Source: Streptomyces monashensis
GTDB taxonomy: Bacteria > Actinomycetota > Actinomycetes > Streptomycetales > Streptomycetaceae
Direction: 5' to 3'
Length of the DNA stretch: 64,000 bases
NCBI RefSeq assembly: GCF_001866665.1
Contig: NZ_MLYO01000051.1
Location: 1-64,000, forward strand
Made by a program: the position numbers and the translations under genes. Of this stretch, positions 57,065 to 64,000 are shown piece by piece. The notes under the pieces are model-generated. The model was not told the origin of the DNA. It saw only the letters and a list, made by a program, of their open reading frames with translations, and did no database searches. Each line of letters begins with the position of its first letter. Position 1 is the first letter of the stretch.

Positions 57065-59428
57065 CTACTTCACCGCGGGGCCGACTTCCAGCTCGATCGT
57101 CGAGCCGTTCGGGGCCTGCTTGGTGATCTTTATCCTGGTGTTGGTGTCAGTGACCTTGACACCGCCGGTCGGGTTCGCCGGGTCGTAGTAGGCGCTGGTG
57201 TGATCGTTGAAGACCGGCACCCCCTTCTGCGACGTGATCCTGGTGGCGACGCCCGACTGGTGCAGCGTGATCGCGTCCGTCGGCTCCAGCGTGAAGGGGG
57301 AGTCGTAGGCCTGCATCCGGTTGCGCAGCAGCGTGCCGTCGGACCAGCGCAGCGCCTTCGGGTGGGCGTCGACCGGCAGGATCAGCCCGGTGCCCGGGTG
57401 GGCGTTCGCGTTGGTGTTGTTGTCCGCCTGGGAGGTGTCCCACTTCCAGATCAGCAGGCCGTTCTGGTACGGGTAGTGCTCCACCCAGTCGGGACGTGCG
57501 GTGTTCTGGTAACCGAAGTTGTACGGGCCGGACTTGAGGGTCTTGTCGTACGACACGTACTGCCGGTTCTCGGCGAGGTAGTACTGCTTGTAGTCCTTGG
57601 TGAAGGACGCGCCGATGCGGGAGAAGCCCGAGGCGGTCCAACCGGCGTCCGCGGACTCGGCGTTGTCGGAGAACAGGGGCGCGCCGTCCGCCGTGACCGT
57701 GATCTCGTCGGCCGCGAAGCCCTTCAACGCCACGCCGCCGTCGGTCTGGTAGCGGAAGCGCAGGTCGATCTTCCTGCCCGCGTAGGCGTCGAGGGAGTAC
57801 GACAGCTTCTTGTACGCGTCACTCGTGCCGGTCAACGCGGGCTTGCCGGAGCCGTCGCGCGGGACGGCCCGGCCGCCCACCGTGCCGTCCAGGGCGGTCC
57901 AGTCGGCGCCGCCGTCGGTGGACACCTCGGTGTAGAGGTAGTCGTAGCCGTTCTCGATGTCGTACCAGCCGTCCAGGCTCAGGGCGGCCGAGGCCTTGCC
58001 GGTGAGGTCGACGGAACGGGTCAGCGTGTTCCTGAGGTTGTCGCCGCTGCCGCTCCACCACTGGGACGCGCCCTGCGCCGGGGTGACGACCTCGGTCGTG
58101 ACCGCCTTGTCGGGCAGCGAGACGACCACCGCCTGGCGGTACTTGGTGTTGTACTCGGCGTAGCCCAGCTTGTGCCAGGAGGGGACGCCGGCCTTGGCCG
58201 TGTCGTAGTTCAGCCAGCCCAGCTGCAGCTTGTCCCAGGCGTTCAGGTCGCCGGGCAGGTCGCCGATGGCCTCCTTGCCGGTGCCGAGCCAGGAGCCGGA
58301 GGACATCAGGGTCCAGAAACCGGTGGAGTTGTCGCCGCCGGCGGTGTCGTACTCGTCGGGCAGGCCGAGGTCGTGGCCGTACTCGTGGGCGAAGACGCCG
58401 AGGCCGCCGTTCTCCGGCTGGATGGTGTAGTCGCCGACCCAGATGCCGGTGTCGCCGACCTGGGCGCCGCCGAGCTTGTTGCCCGCCGGGCCGGTCGCGC
58501 CCGCGTCGGTGCCGAAGGCGTACCAGCGATGGGCCCAGATCGCGTCCTTGCCCTGCGCGCCGCCGCCCGCGGACTCGTCCTCGCCGGCGTGCACGATCTG
58601 GAAGTGGTCGACGTAGCCGTCGGGTTCGTTGAAGTCGCCGTCGCCGTCGTAGTCGTAGCGGTCCCACTGGTCGTACTGGGCGAGGTCCTTCTCGATGTCG
58701 GCGCCGGACCTGCCGGCCGCCTTCTGCCCGGCGACCCAGGCGTTCAGACCGTCGCTGACCACGTTCCACACGCTCGGGCAGTTGGTGGAGCCGCAGGCGT
58801 TGTTGCCGTAGCGGGCCTCGTTGTAGGGGACCTTGACCCAGTCCGCGACCTCGCCGTCGACCGAGTAGCGGCCCGAGGACTGCTTCTCGTAGTACTTCTT
58901 CAGCGACTCGGTCTTGCCGCCGGTGCCGAAGTAGAGGTCCTGGTAGTGCTTCCGGTTGTAGTCCGCCTGCCAGGCCGTCGAGTTGTCCTTCGTACGGTCC
59001 GGCGCGGCGATCGTGTTGTGCAGCGGGCCCGCGGTGCCGCCGTACGCGGGGTCGGTCCGGTCCCCGAACTCCACCAGGATCGTGAAGATCTTGTCGGTCT
59101 TCTCGCGGCTCAGCTCGACGTACTTGCCGTCGCCCTTCCTGCTCTTGAGCTCGACGACCTTGGAGCCACCCCGGTCCTTCGCCTCGGCCTTGCCCGCGAT
59201 CAGCTGGTTCAGCGCCTCCTGGCGCTGGGCCTTCCGCGTCTTGCTGAGCGGGCCGTCGAGGTCGTGCGCCTCCTGCCTCACCGGGGCAGGGTCGTGCCGG
59301 TGGGCGGCGGCGGAGCGGGCCGGCCGGGTGGCGGCCTCCGCGACGGCGAAGGTGGCGAACGTGGCGGAGGCCGCCGCCAGCGTCACGCCGATCGCGGCCG
59401 CTCTGAACGTCCAGGATCTGCTGGTCAC
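57065..59428 (-). CDS. Secreted M6 (immune inhibitor A) metalloprotease
   Basis: 787 residues. Signal peptide with hydrophobic core (AAIGVTLAAASATFATFAVA), propeptide, then the M6 catalytic domain with HEYGHDLGLPDEYD (348-361; two zinc His, Glu) and a Ca-binding-like DYDGDGDFNEPDGYVDHF at about 259-276. A carbohydrate-binding/VEG-like domain and PPC-like repeats follow. It degrades extracellular proteins. GTG start with GGGGAGG; a terminator follows. The DUF4981-like tail is typical for Streptomyces members. Confidence 0.93.
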   Translation of the reverse strand: MTSRSWTFRAAAIGVTLAAASATFATFAVAEAATRPARSAAAHRHDPAPVRQEAHDLDGPLSKTRKAQRQEALNQLIAGKAEAKDRGGSKVVELKSRKGDGKYVELSREKTDKIFTILVEFGDRTDPAYGGTAGPLHNTIAAPDRTKDNSTAWQADYNRKHYQDLYFGTGGKTESLKKYYEKQSSGRYSVDGEVADWVKVPYNEARYGNNACGSTNCPSVWNVVSDGLNAWVAGQKAAGRSGADIEKDLAQYDQWDRYDYDGDGDFNEPDGYVDHFQIVHAGEDESAGGGAQGKDAIWAHRWYAFGTDAGATGPAGNKLGGAQVGDTGIWVGDYTIQPENGGLGVFAHEYGHDLGLPDEYDTAGGDNSTGFWTLMSSGSWLGTGKEAIGDLPGDLNAWDKLQLGWLNYDTAKAGVPSWHKLGYAEYNTKYRQAVVVSLPDKAVTTEVVTPAQGASQWWSGSGDNLRNTLTRSVDLTGKASAALSLDGWYDIENGYDYLYTEVSTDGGADWTALDGTVGGRAVPRDGSGKPALTGTSDAYKKLSYSLDAYAGRKIDLRFRYQTDGGVALKGFAADEITVTADGAPLFSDNAESADAGWTASGFSRIGASFTKDYKQYYLAENRQYVSYDKTLKSGPYNFGYQNTARPDWVEHYPYQNGLLIWKWDTSQADNNTNANAHPGTGLILPVDAHPKALRWSDGTLLRNRMQAYDSPFTLEPTDAITLHQSGVATRITSQKGVPVFNDHTSAYYDPANPTGGVKVTDTNTRIKITKQAPNGSTIELEVGPAVK

Positions 59429-59733
59429 TTGAGTTCCTCCCCTGCGTCTGTCCGACGCATGTCAAGTGACGCAATTTGACTAGAGGTTTAGAAGAAAAGA
59501 CAGATCTTGACTCAATCAGGCCCCGTGCACTATGCCGAGCTGACGTTCGCTTTACGCACCTGCAGGCGGACTATGCCGCCACCCCATGACTCCGTGCGCC
59601 CCCTGTGCACCGGTACCGTGGGTTAGGTCACGCTTACCAACCGTCCGGCTCGGGCATGCACGCGGTGAGAGTCGAACGGCACGCCACCTGTTCCCCCGAC
59701 AATCCCCCGAAGACTTCCGAGGACACGATTGCC
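59429..59733. other. Divergent gap with an IdeR-like box
   Basis: No gene. Near the M6 gene the sequence is AT-rich (AATTTGACTAGAGGTTTAGA), fitting a promoter. At 59623-59641 TTAGGTCACGCTTACCAAC matches 14 of 19 positions of the actinobacterial iron box TTAGGTTAGSCTAACCTAA, as recalled. It lies about 90 nt before the small membrane protein gene. Confidence 0.45.
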
Positions 59734-59973
59734 ATGCCTCGTCCGACCGCCGCACAGCTCGCCTACGGTTCCTGCACCGTGATCTTCTCGACGCTCGCCA
59801 TGCTGCTGCTGTCCCAGACGAGTTCGGGCCTCGGGATCACCGTCATCGCCCTCGCGGCCCTGGCCCTCGGGCTGCTCGTCGCGATGACGGTGCCGCTGCC
59901 GAAGGCCCGCGCGGCCGTGGCACCGGCCGACCCCGTCGAGCCCGCACCCCAGGAAGCGCCGGTCTCCCTGTGA
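59734..59973 (+). CDS. Small two-helix membrane protein
   Basis: 79 residues. Two hydrophobic segments, AYGSCTVIFSTLAMLLL and GITVIALAALALGLLVAMTV, with a short loop between and a Pro/Ala-rich tail. No family is recognised, but the arrangement is typical of conserved Streptomyces small membrane proteins. ATG start; a weak binding site. Confidence 0.75.
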   Translation: MPRPTAAQLAYGSCTVIFSTLAMLLLSQTSSGLGITVIALAALALGLLVAMTVPLPKARAAVAPADPVEPAPQEAPVSL

Positions 59974-60061
59974 GGGACGGACACGGGAGCGGCGGGCTCG
60001 TGACAGCTCACGAACCCGCCGCTCTCGTGTCGTGTCCGCGGCTCGCGGTCACGGCATCCGG

Positions 60062-60703
60062 TCAACTCGTGCTGACCACCACCGTCTTGGCCGCCTTGTC
60101 GTGCAGGCCCTGCTTGTACGGCTTGTCGAAGTAGCTCCAGCCGCCGCAGATCGCCGTCCAGACGCAGGCGCAACAGAACGCGAACGGCACCCACAGCACC
60201 AGGGAGCGGATCAGCATCGTCTGCACGGACGGGGTGGCGCCGTCGTCCAGGTTCGCCACCCGCATGCCGAGCCACTTCTTGCCGAGGGTCTGGCCGTACC
60301 TGCTCATCATGAAGGTGTCGTACGCGGTGTAGAGCACGGCCCCGATGACCGACTGCCCGACGGACTTGGCGACCTCGACGTGGTCGCCGTTGATGTCGTA
60401 CTCGCGCACCCCGAACGCCCAGGTGAGCAGCCACACGACGATGCCGACGAGGATCATGTCGAAGATCCGGGCGAGGGTACGCCGGGCGCTGTCGGCCAGC
60501 GGGGGCATGCCGGCCAGCGGGTCGGCGGGGTAGCCGTACGGTCCGCCGCCGTACGGTCCGCCGCCCGGCGGCGGGGGCTGCTGGGCGCCGCCGTACGGGG
60601 TGTCGTACGGCGAGCCCGACCCCTCGTGCGACGGGGGCCGCTTCCTGAACGGGTCGTCCTCGGGGGGCTGCTCTCCTGAGCCGGGGGGCGGTGCGCTGCT
60701 CAT
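60062..60703 (-). CDS. RDD-family membrane protein
   Basis: 213 residues. A disordered Pro/Gly/Tyr-rich N-terminus (PYGGGPYGGGPYGYP) is followed by the RDD domain: LADSARRTLARIFDMILVGIVVWLLTW, GQTLGKKWLGMRVANLDDG and a final helix. RDD proteins are three-helix membrane proteins, some proposed as ion exchangers or assembly factors. The RR/D/D positions are kept. A second RDD gene lies 74 nt upstream on the same strand. Confidence 0.9.
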   Translation of the reverse strand: MSSAPPPGSGEQPPEDDPFRKRPPSHEGSGSPYDTPYGGAQQPPPPGGGPYGGGPYGYPADPLAGMPPLADSARRTLARIFDMILVGIVVWLLTWAFGVREYDINGDHVEVAKSVGQSVIGAVLYTAYDTFMMSRYGQTLGKKWLGMRVANLDDGATPSVQTMLIRSLVLWVPFAFCCACVWTAICGGWSYFDKPYKQGLHDKAAKTVVVSTS

Positions 60704-60777
60704 GGCCCGAGTGGATCGCGAACACCCCGGCTCCGCACGCGGCGGGCGGCCGTACGGAGTAGCTCCCCCTTCCCGCG

Positions 60778-62397
60778 TCAGCCGGCGACGAAGGTGTGCG
60801 CCGCCTTGTCGTGCCAGCACTGGTGCCAGGGCCGGTCGAACAGGCACCACAGCACGCCCACGATCCCGATGCCGAGCAGCCCGGGGACGCTGTAGACGAG
60901 CCAGCGGCGCAGCGCCGGGCCGAAGGCCGGGGGCTCGTGGGCCTCGATGTCGCGCACCTCCAGGCCCAGCGCCCGCTTGCCCAGGGTGCGGCCCCACTTC
61001 GCGGTCGGCAGCACCTCGTAGGCGACGCCGACGAGGAGGAGGACGGCGAGCACGATGCCGAGGCTGGTGGCGGTCGTGCCGTCGAGCAGCCAGACGGTGA
61101 CCTCACGGCCGGACAGCCTGGCCGCGTCGATCTTCTGCTGGACGTGGTCGGCGGCGCGCAGGCCGAGCGGCACGGCGGCGGCGGCCGTCACGGCGAGCAC
61201 GATCAGGGTGTCGATCAGCCGGGCCGCGAGCCGCTTGGCGAGTCCGGCGGGCCGGGCGGCGGCCTGGCGGCGCGCGGCCGCCTGGAAGACGTCCTCCACC
61301 GGCGGTTTCCACGGCGCCATGGGCTGCTCGTCCCCGCCCCCGGCCAGCTGGTGCACCTGCTGGGCCCAGGAGGCCTGGCCGCCGCCCGGCCCGCTGGTCA
61401 GCGGGGTGCCGGGGGCGCCGCCCTGCGCCGGCACCGACGGGGCGACGGCGGCCTGGGCCTGCTGGGCGGCCTGGGGTGTCTGCGGCGGCTGAGCGGCAGC
61501 GGCACGTGCGGCGGCGGCCTTGCCCGCGCCGAATCCCGGGCCCGCGGCCGGAGACGGCGCGGCGGCAGGCGGGGCGGGCCGGCCGACGGGTCCCTGCGGG
61601 CCGAAGCCGCCGGCCCCGCCCTGCCCCGGGCCCGCGTCCGTGCCGGACCCCTGCGGGCCGAAGCCGCCCGAGGCGTCGGCGGAACTCGCCGTACCGGCGC
61701 CGGGACCGGCCTGGCCCGGCACGAAGCCCGTACCCGGCCGGCCGGCGGCCGGCGCACCCGGGCCGGAGGTCTGCGGGCCGAAACCGGAGCCCGCGCCGGC
61801 CTCCTGGCCCGCGGCGGACGGCTGGGCGCCCGGCCGGGCCTGGCCCGGCACCGGGCGGAACGTCATCGTGCCCTCGTCCCTGACGGCGGCAGGGCCGGGG
61901 ACCGGACGGCGGAAGATGAAGGTGCCGCCGGGATCCGGGGCGTCGTCCTGCGCGGGCGGGACCGGGGCCGCGGCATCGGTACGGCCGCCCTGGCCGCCCG
62001 GCTCGCCCTGCCCCGCCGCCGGGACCCTGGGATCGGCGCCCCACGGGGTGTGCCCGTCACCGGCGCCCGCCCGGCCCTGCGCGCCGCCCGCACCGGCACG
62101 CTGCCCCTGCTGCCCGCCGGCCGCCGGGCCGCCCGCCTGCTGCTGCCCGGTGGGCGTCGCCGGCTGGGGGTCCTCGTCGAAGAAGTGCGGCCCCGTCTCC
62201 TCCACGGCCGGGGCCGGGGTCACCGGGCGGACGCCCGGGGGCGGGGTGAGCGGCTCGCCGTCCCGCGGCGCCGGGCGGCTGGTGCCGGGCACCCAGGAGG
62301 CGCCGTTCCAGTACCGGACGTAGCCGGGGATGGACGGGTCCGGGTAGTAGCCCTCGCGGGGCCTGTCGTCACCTGGGGCCGGGGTTGGGGCGCTCAT
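60778..62397 (-). CDS. DUF2510-RDD protein with long disordered linker
   Basis: 539 residues. The N-terminal DUF2510 (GYYPDPSIPGYVRYWNGASWVPGTS) is a small WW-like module; a Gly/Pro/Ala/Gln linker of about 330 residues carries repeats of FGPQ(T/G)SG; the C-terminal RDD domain has LAKRLAARLIDTLIVLAVTAAAAV and TLGKRALGLEVRDIEA. DUF2510 occurs on many actinobacterial membrane proteins and probably binds a partner. It is cotranscribed with the second RDD gene. Confidence 0.9.
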   Translation of the reverse strand: MSAPTPAPGDDRPREGYYPDPSIPGYVRYWNGASWVPGTSRPAPRDGEPLTPPPGVRPVTPAPAVEETGPHFFDEDPQPATPTGQQQAGGPAAGGQQGQRAGAGGAQGRAGAGDGHTPWGADPRVPAAGQGEPGGQGGRTDAAAPVPPAQDDAPDPGGTFIFRRPVPGPAAVRDEGTMTFRPVPGQARPGAQPSAAGQEAGAGSGFGPQTSGPGAPAAGRPGTGFVPGQAGPGAGTASSADASGGFGPQGSGTDAGPGQGGAGGFGPQGPVGRPAPPAAAPSPAAGPGFGAGKAAAARAAAAQPPQTPQAAQQAQAAVAPSVPAQGGAPGTPLTSGPGGGQASWAQQVHQLAGGGDEQPMAPWKPPVEDVFQAAARRQAAARPAGLAKRLAARLIDTLIVLAVTAAAAVPLGLRAADHVQQKIDAARLSGREVTVWLLDGTTATSLGIVLAVLLLVGVAYEVLPTAKWGRTLGKRALGLEVRDIEAHEPPAFGPALRRWLVYSVPGLLGIGIVGVLWCLFDRPWHQCWHDKAAHTFVAG

Positions 62398-62631
62398 GTC
62401 CGTCGTCCCGTATCTGCTCGGGGGTGTGCTGAAGGGTCCACATCTATCAGACCGGGGCGGCCCGCAGCGCCAGTCCCGCCGGACCGAACCCCTTCCGGGC
62501 AACGCCGGACCCGGCTCTCACAGATCCCCGGAAAAAATTTCCCAGAACCCGCGTAATGGCGCGGCCCTCGCCCTCTCTCCCCCGGTGCGGGCCCGTTCCG
62601 AGGCCCCCGGCACGAGAAGAAGGGCAACGTC

Positions 62632-63045
62632 ATGCATCACACCGTGGTGGAGCGGGAGCTGGAGCTGAGGCTCATCCTGGCGCCGGAGCGCAGCATCCCG
62701 GTCCCGGCCCGGCTCGTCTACCGCTCCGACGATCCGTACGCCGTCCACATCACCTTCCACATCAACTCCGAGTCCCCGGTCCACTGGACGTTCGCCCGCG
62801 ATCTGCTGGTGGAGGGGGTGTTCCGGCCGTGCGGGCACGGGGACGTGCGGGTGTGGCCGACGAAGGCCGACGGGCGCAGCGTCGTGCTGATCGCGCTCAG
62901 CTCCCCGGACGGGGACGCGCTGCTGGAGGCGCCGATCCCGCAGGTGTCGGCGTGGCTGGAGCGGACGCTGACGGCGGTGCCGCCGGGGACGGAGGGCGAG
63001 CAGCTGGGCATCGACGACGCCCTCGACCAGCTGCTCGCCCGGTGA
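62632..63045 (+). CDS. ssgG: SsgA-like sporulation protein (SsgG-like)
   Basis: 137 residues, full-length SsgA-like protein: VVERELELRLILAPERSIPVPARLVYRSDDPYAVHITFHI and VHWTFARDLLVEGVFRPCGHGDVRVWP. SsgA-like proteins control septum placement and spore maturation; SsgG in S. coelicolor influences septum site spacing. The name rests on sequence type plus neighbourhood, an FAD-linked oxidase on one side and RDD proteins on the other, as recalled for S. coelicolor. AGAAGAAGGG precedes the ATG. Confidence 0.87.
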   Translation: MHHTVVERELELRLILAPERSIPVPARLVYRSDDPYAVHITFHINSESPVHWTFARDLLVEGVFRPCGHGDVRVWPTKADGRSVVLIALSSPDGDALLEAPIPQVSAWLERTLTAVPPGTEGEQLGIDDALDQLLAR

Positions 63046-63086
63046 GCAGCTGGTCGAGGCCGGTGAGCCGACGGGGCCGCGGGGGC

Positions 63087-64000
63087 TCAGAACAGCTTGC
63101 CCGGGTTGAGGATGCCCAGCGGGTCGAAGGCGTGCTTCACCGCGCGCTGCATCTCCACCCCGACCGGGCCGATCTCCCGGGCCAGCCACTCCTTCTTCAG
63201 GACGCCGACGCCGTGTTCGCCGGTGATGGTGCCGCCCAGCTCCAGGCCGAGGGCCATGATCTCGTCGAAGGACGCGCGGGCCCGCCGGGACTCGTCCTCG
63301 TCCTGGGCGTCGAAGCAGACGGTGGGGTGGGTGTTGCCGTCGCCGGCGTGCGCGCAGACGCCGATCGTCAGGTCGTACGCGGCGGCGATCCGCTCGACGC
63401 CTTCGAGCATCGCGCCCAGCCGGGAGCGGGGCACGCACACGTCGTCGATCATCGTCGTGCCCTTGACCGCCTCCAGCGCGGTCAGCGAGAGCCGCCGGGC
63501 CTGGAGGAGGAGTTCGGACTCGGCGGCGTCCTCGGCCGGTACGACCTGGGTGGCGCCGGCCGCCTCGCACAGGGCGCCGACGGCGGCGAGGTCGGCGGCC
63601 GGGTCCGGGGTGTCGAAGGCGGCCAGCAGCAGCGCCTCGGTGGTCTCCGGCAGACCCATGTGGGCGAGGTCGTTGACCGCCTTGACGGTCGTACGGTCCA
63701 TCAGTTCGAGGAGGGAGGGCACGTGACCTCCCTCCATGATCCGGCAGACGGCGTCGCAGGCCGCCGCGGCGGAGGGGAACTCGGCGGCCAGCACCAGTTG
63801 CCGCGGCGGCTTCGGCTTCAGCGCGAGGACGGCCCGGACGACGATGCCGAGGGAGCCCTCGGAGCCGACGAAGAGCCGGGTGAGGTCGTAGCCGGCGACG
63901 CCCTTCGCCGTGCGGCGGCCGGTGGACATCAGACGGCCGTCGGCCAGCACCACGTCCAGGCCGAGCACGTACTCGGCCGTGACCCCGTACTTCACACAGC
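63087..64000 (-). CDS. FAD-linked oxidase, glycolate/D-lactate type (5' end outside window)
   Basis: The C-terminal 304 residues or more; the frame stays open to the window edge. GLDVVLADGRLMSTGRRTAKGVAGYDLTRLFVGSEGSLGIV is the FAD-binding PCMH segment of GlcD-like oxidases. The C-terminal domain has VCAHAGDGNTHPTVCFD and the metal-binding ETI-like GGTITGEHGVGVLKKEWL, ending LDPLGILNPGKLF. It oxidises a 2-hydroxy acid; whether D-lactate or glycolate cannot be told. Convergent with ssgG. Confidence 0.93.
   Translation of the reverse strand, partial: CVKYGVTAEYVLGLDVVLADGRLMSTGRRTAKGVAGYDLTRLFVGSEGSLGIVVRAVLALKPKPPRQLVLAAEFPSAAAACDAVCRIMEGGHVPSLLELMDRTTVKAVNDLAHMGLPETTEALLLAAFDTPDPAADLAAVGALCEAAGATQVVPAEDAAESELLLQARRLSLTALEAVKGTTMIDDVCVPRSRLGAMLEGVERIAAAYDLTIGVCAHAGDGNTHPTVCFDAQDEDESRRARASFDEIMALGLELGGTITGEHGVGVLKKEWLAREIGPVGVEMQRAVKHAFDPLGILNPGKLF

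Noticed and set aside
59586..60134. 182-codon plus-strand frame crossing the small membrane protein gene
   Set aside because: It overlaps the better-supported 79-residue membrane protein in another frame and continues antisense into the RDD gene.
1..64000. CRISPR array
   Set aside because: No regularly spaced short direct repeats with unique spacers were seen; the repeated motifs present are protein-coding or palindromic regulatory sites.

Overview
This is a very GC-rich actinobacterial chromosome segment, almost certainly from a Streptomyces. The signs are third-position G/C bias in nearly every gene, frequent GTG starts, an SsgA-like sporulation protein, DasR (dre) operators in front of N-acetylglucosamine PTS genes, an XRE/DUF397/ATPase group of the WhiJ type, DUF6879, and a cysteine-rich leader peptide in front of sulfur-assimilation genes. 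From memory, the gene order from about 29.5 kb to the right end follows the S. coelicolor core region around nagF-nagE1-nagE2 up to ssgG. That synteny is recalled, not computed.

Layout. 0-15 kb holds small metabolic and regulatory modules: a ROK regulator divergent from a Gfo/Idh/MocA oxidoreductase with a palindromic operator between them; an F420-type LLM oxidoreductase; a fumarylacetoacetate-hydrolase-family enzyme with a GntR-like palindrome upstream; a second YidC; an HxlR regulator divergent from an MFS exporter with two matching operators; a class E sortase; a GH30 glycosidase; a UPF0718 permease with its TIGR03943 partner; and a TPR/SEC-C protein.

15.1-23.7 kb is an inserted defence island of lower GC and abnormal codon use. 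It has a frameshifted NaeI-like nuclease, an unidentified gene with six TTA codons, an intact NaeI-family restriction enzyme followed by a Vsr nuclease, a facing C5-cytosine methyltransferase, an HNH nuclease, and a regulator group (anti-sigma-type ATPase, XRE, DUF397, DUF6879).

23.8-33.7 kb returns to core genes: inositol-phosphatase family, GlxA regulator, DUF445, SGNH hydrolase, RdgB, Bcp and a GroES-family protein. Among them are an odd tRNA with a UAG anticodon but a short variable loop, two tandem HNH nucleases built from repeated GIDTSHF units, and a guanidine-III-like riboswitch in front of an SMR exporter.

33.7-45.1 kb carries a large class A penicillin-binding protein, a three-gene ABC-2 transporter, a DUF1707/LiaF-like protein, RNase PH and the GlcNAc PTS (EIIB plus two EIIC) under DasR sites. 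45.1-64 kb has an MBL hydrolase, a membrane-anchored MazF-like protein, secreted S53 and M6 proteases, a leader peptide/CysO/CysM/Mec sulfur-carrier route to cysteine, an amino-acid permease, DUF2017-ClpS, PncB/PncA for NAD salvage, two RDD proteins, SsgG and the C-terminal part of a glycolate/D-lactate-oxidase-type flavoprotein.

The points most worth a second look are the unidentified TTA-rich gene beside the broken NaeI-like gene, the CysO with a 20-residue tail beyond its Gly-Gly next to a JAMM protease, the class-I-shaped tRNA(UAG), the modular tandem HNH nucleases beside it, and the riboswitch.
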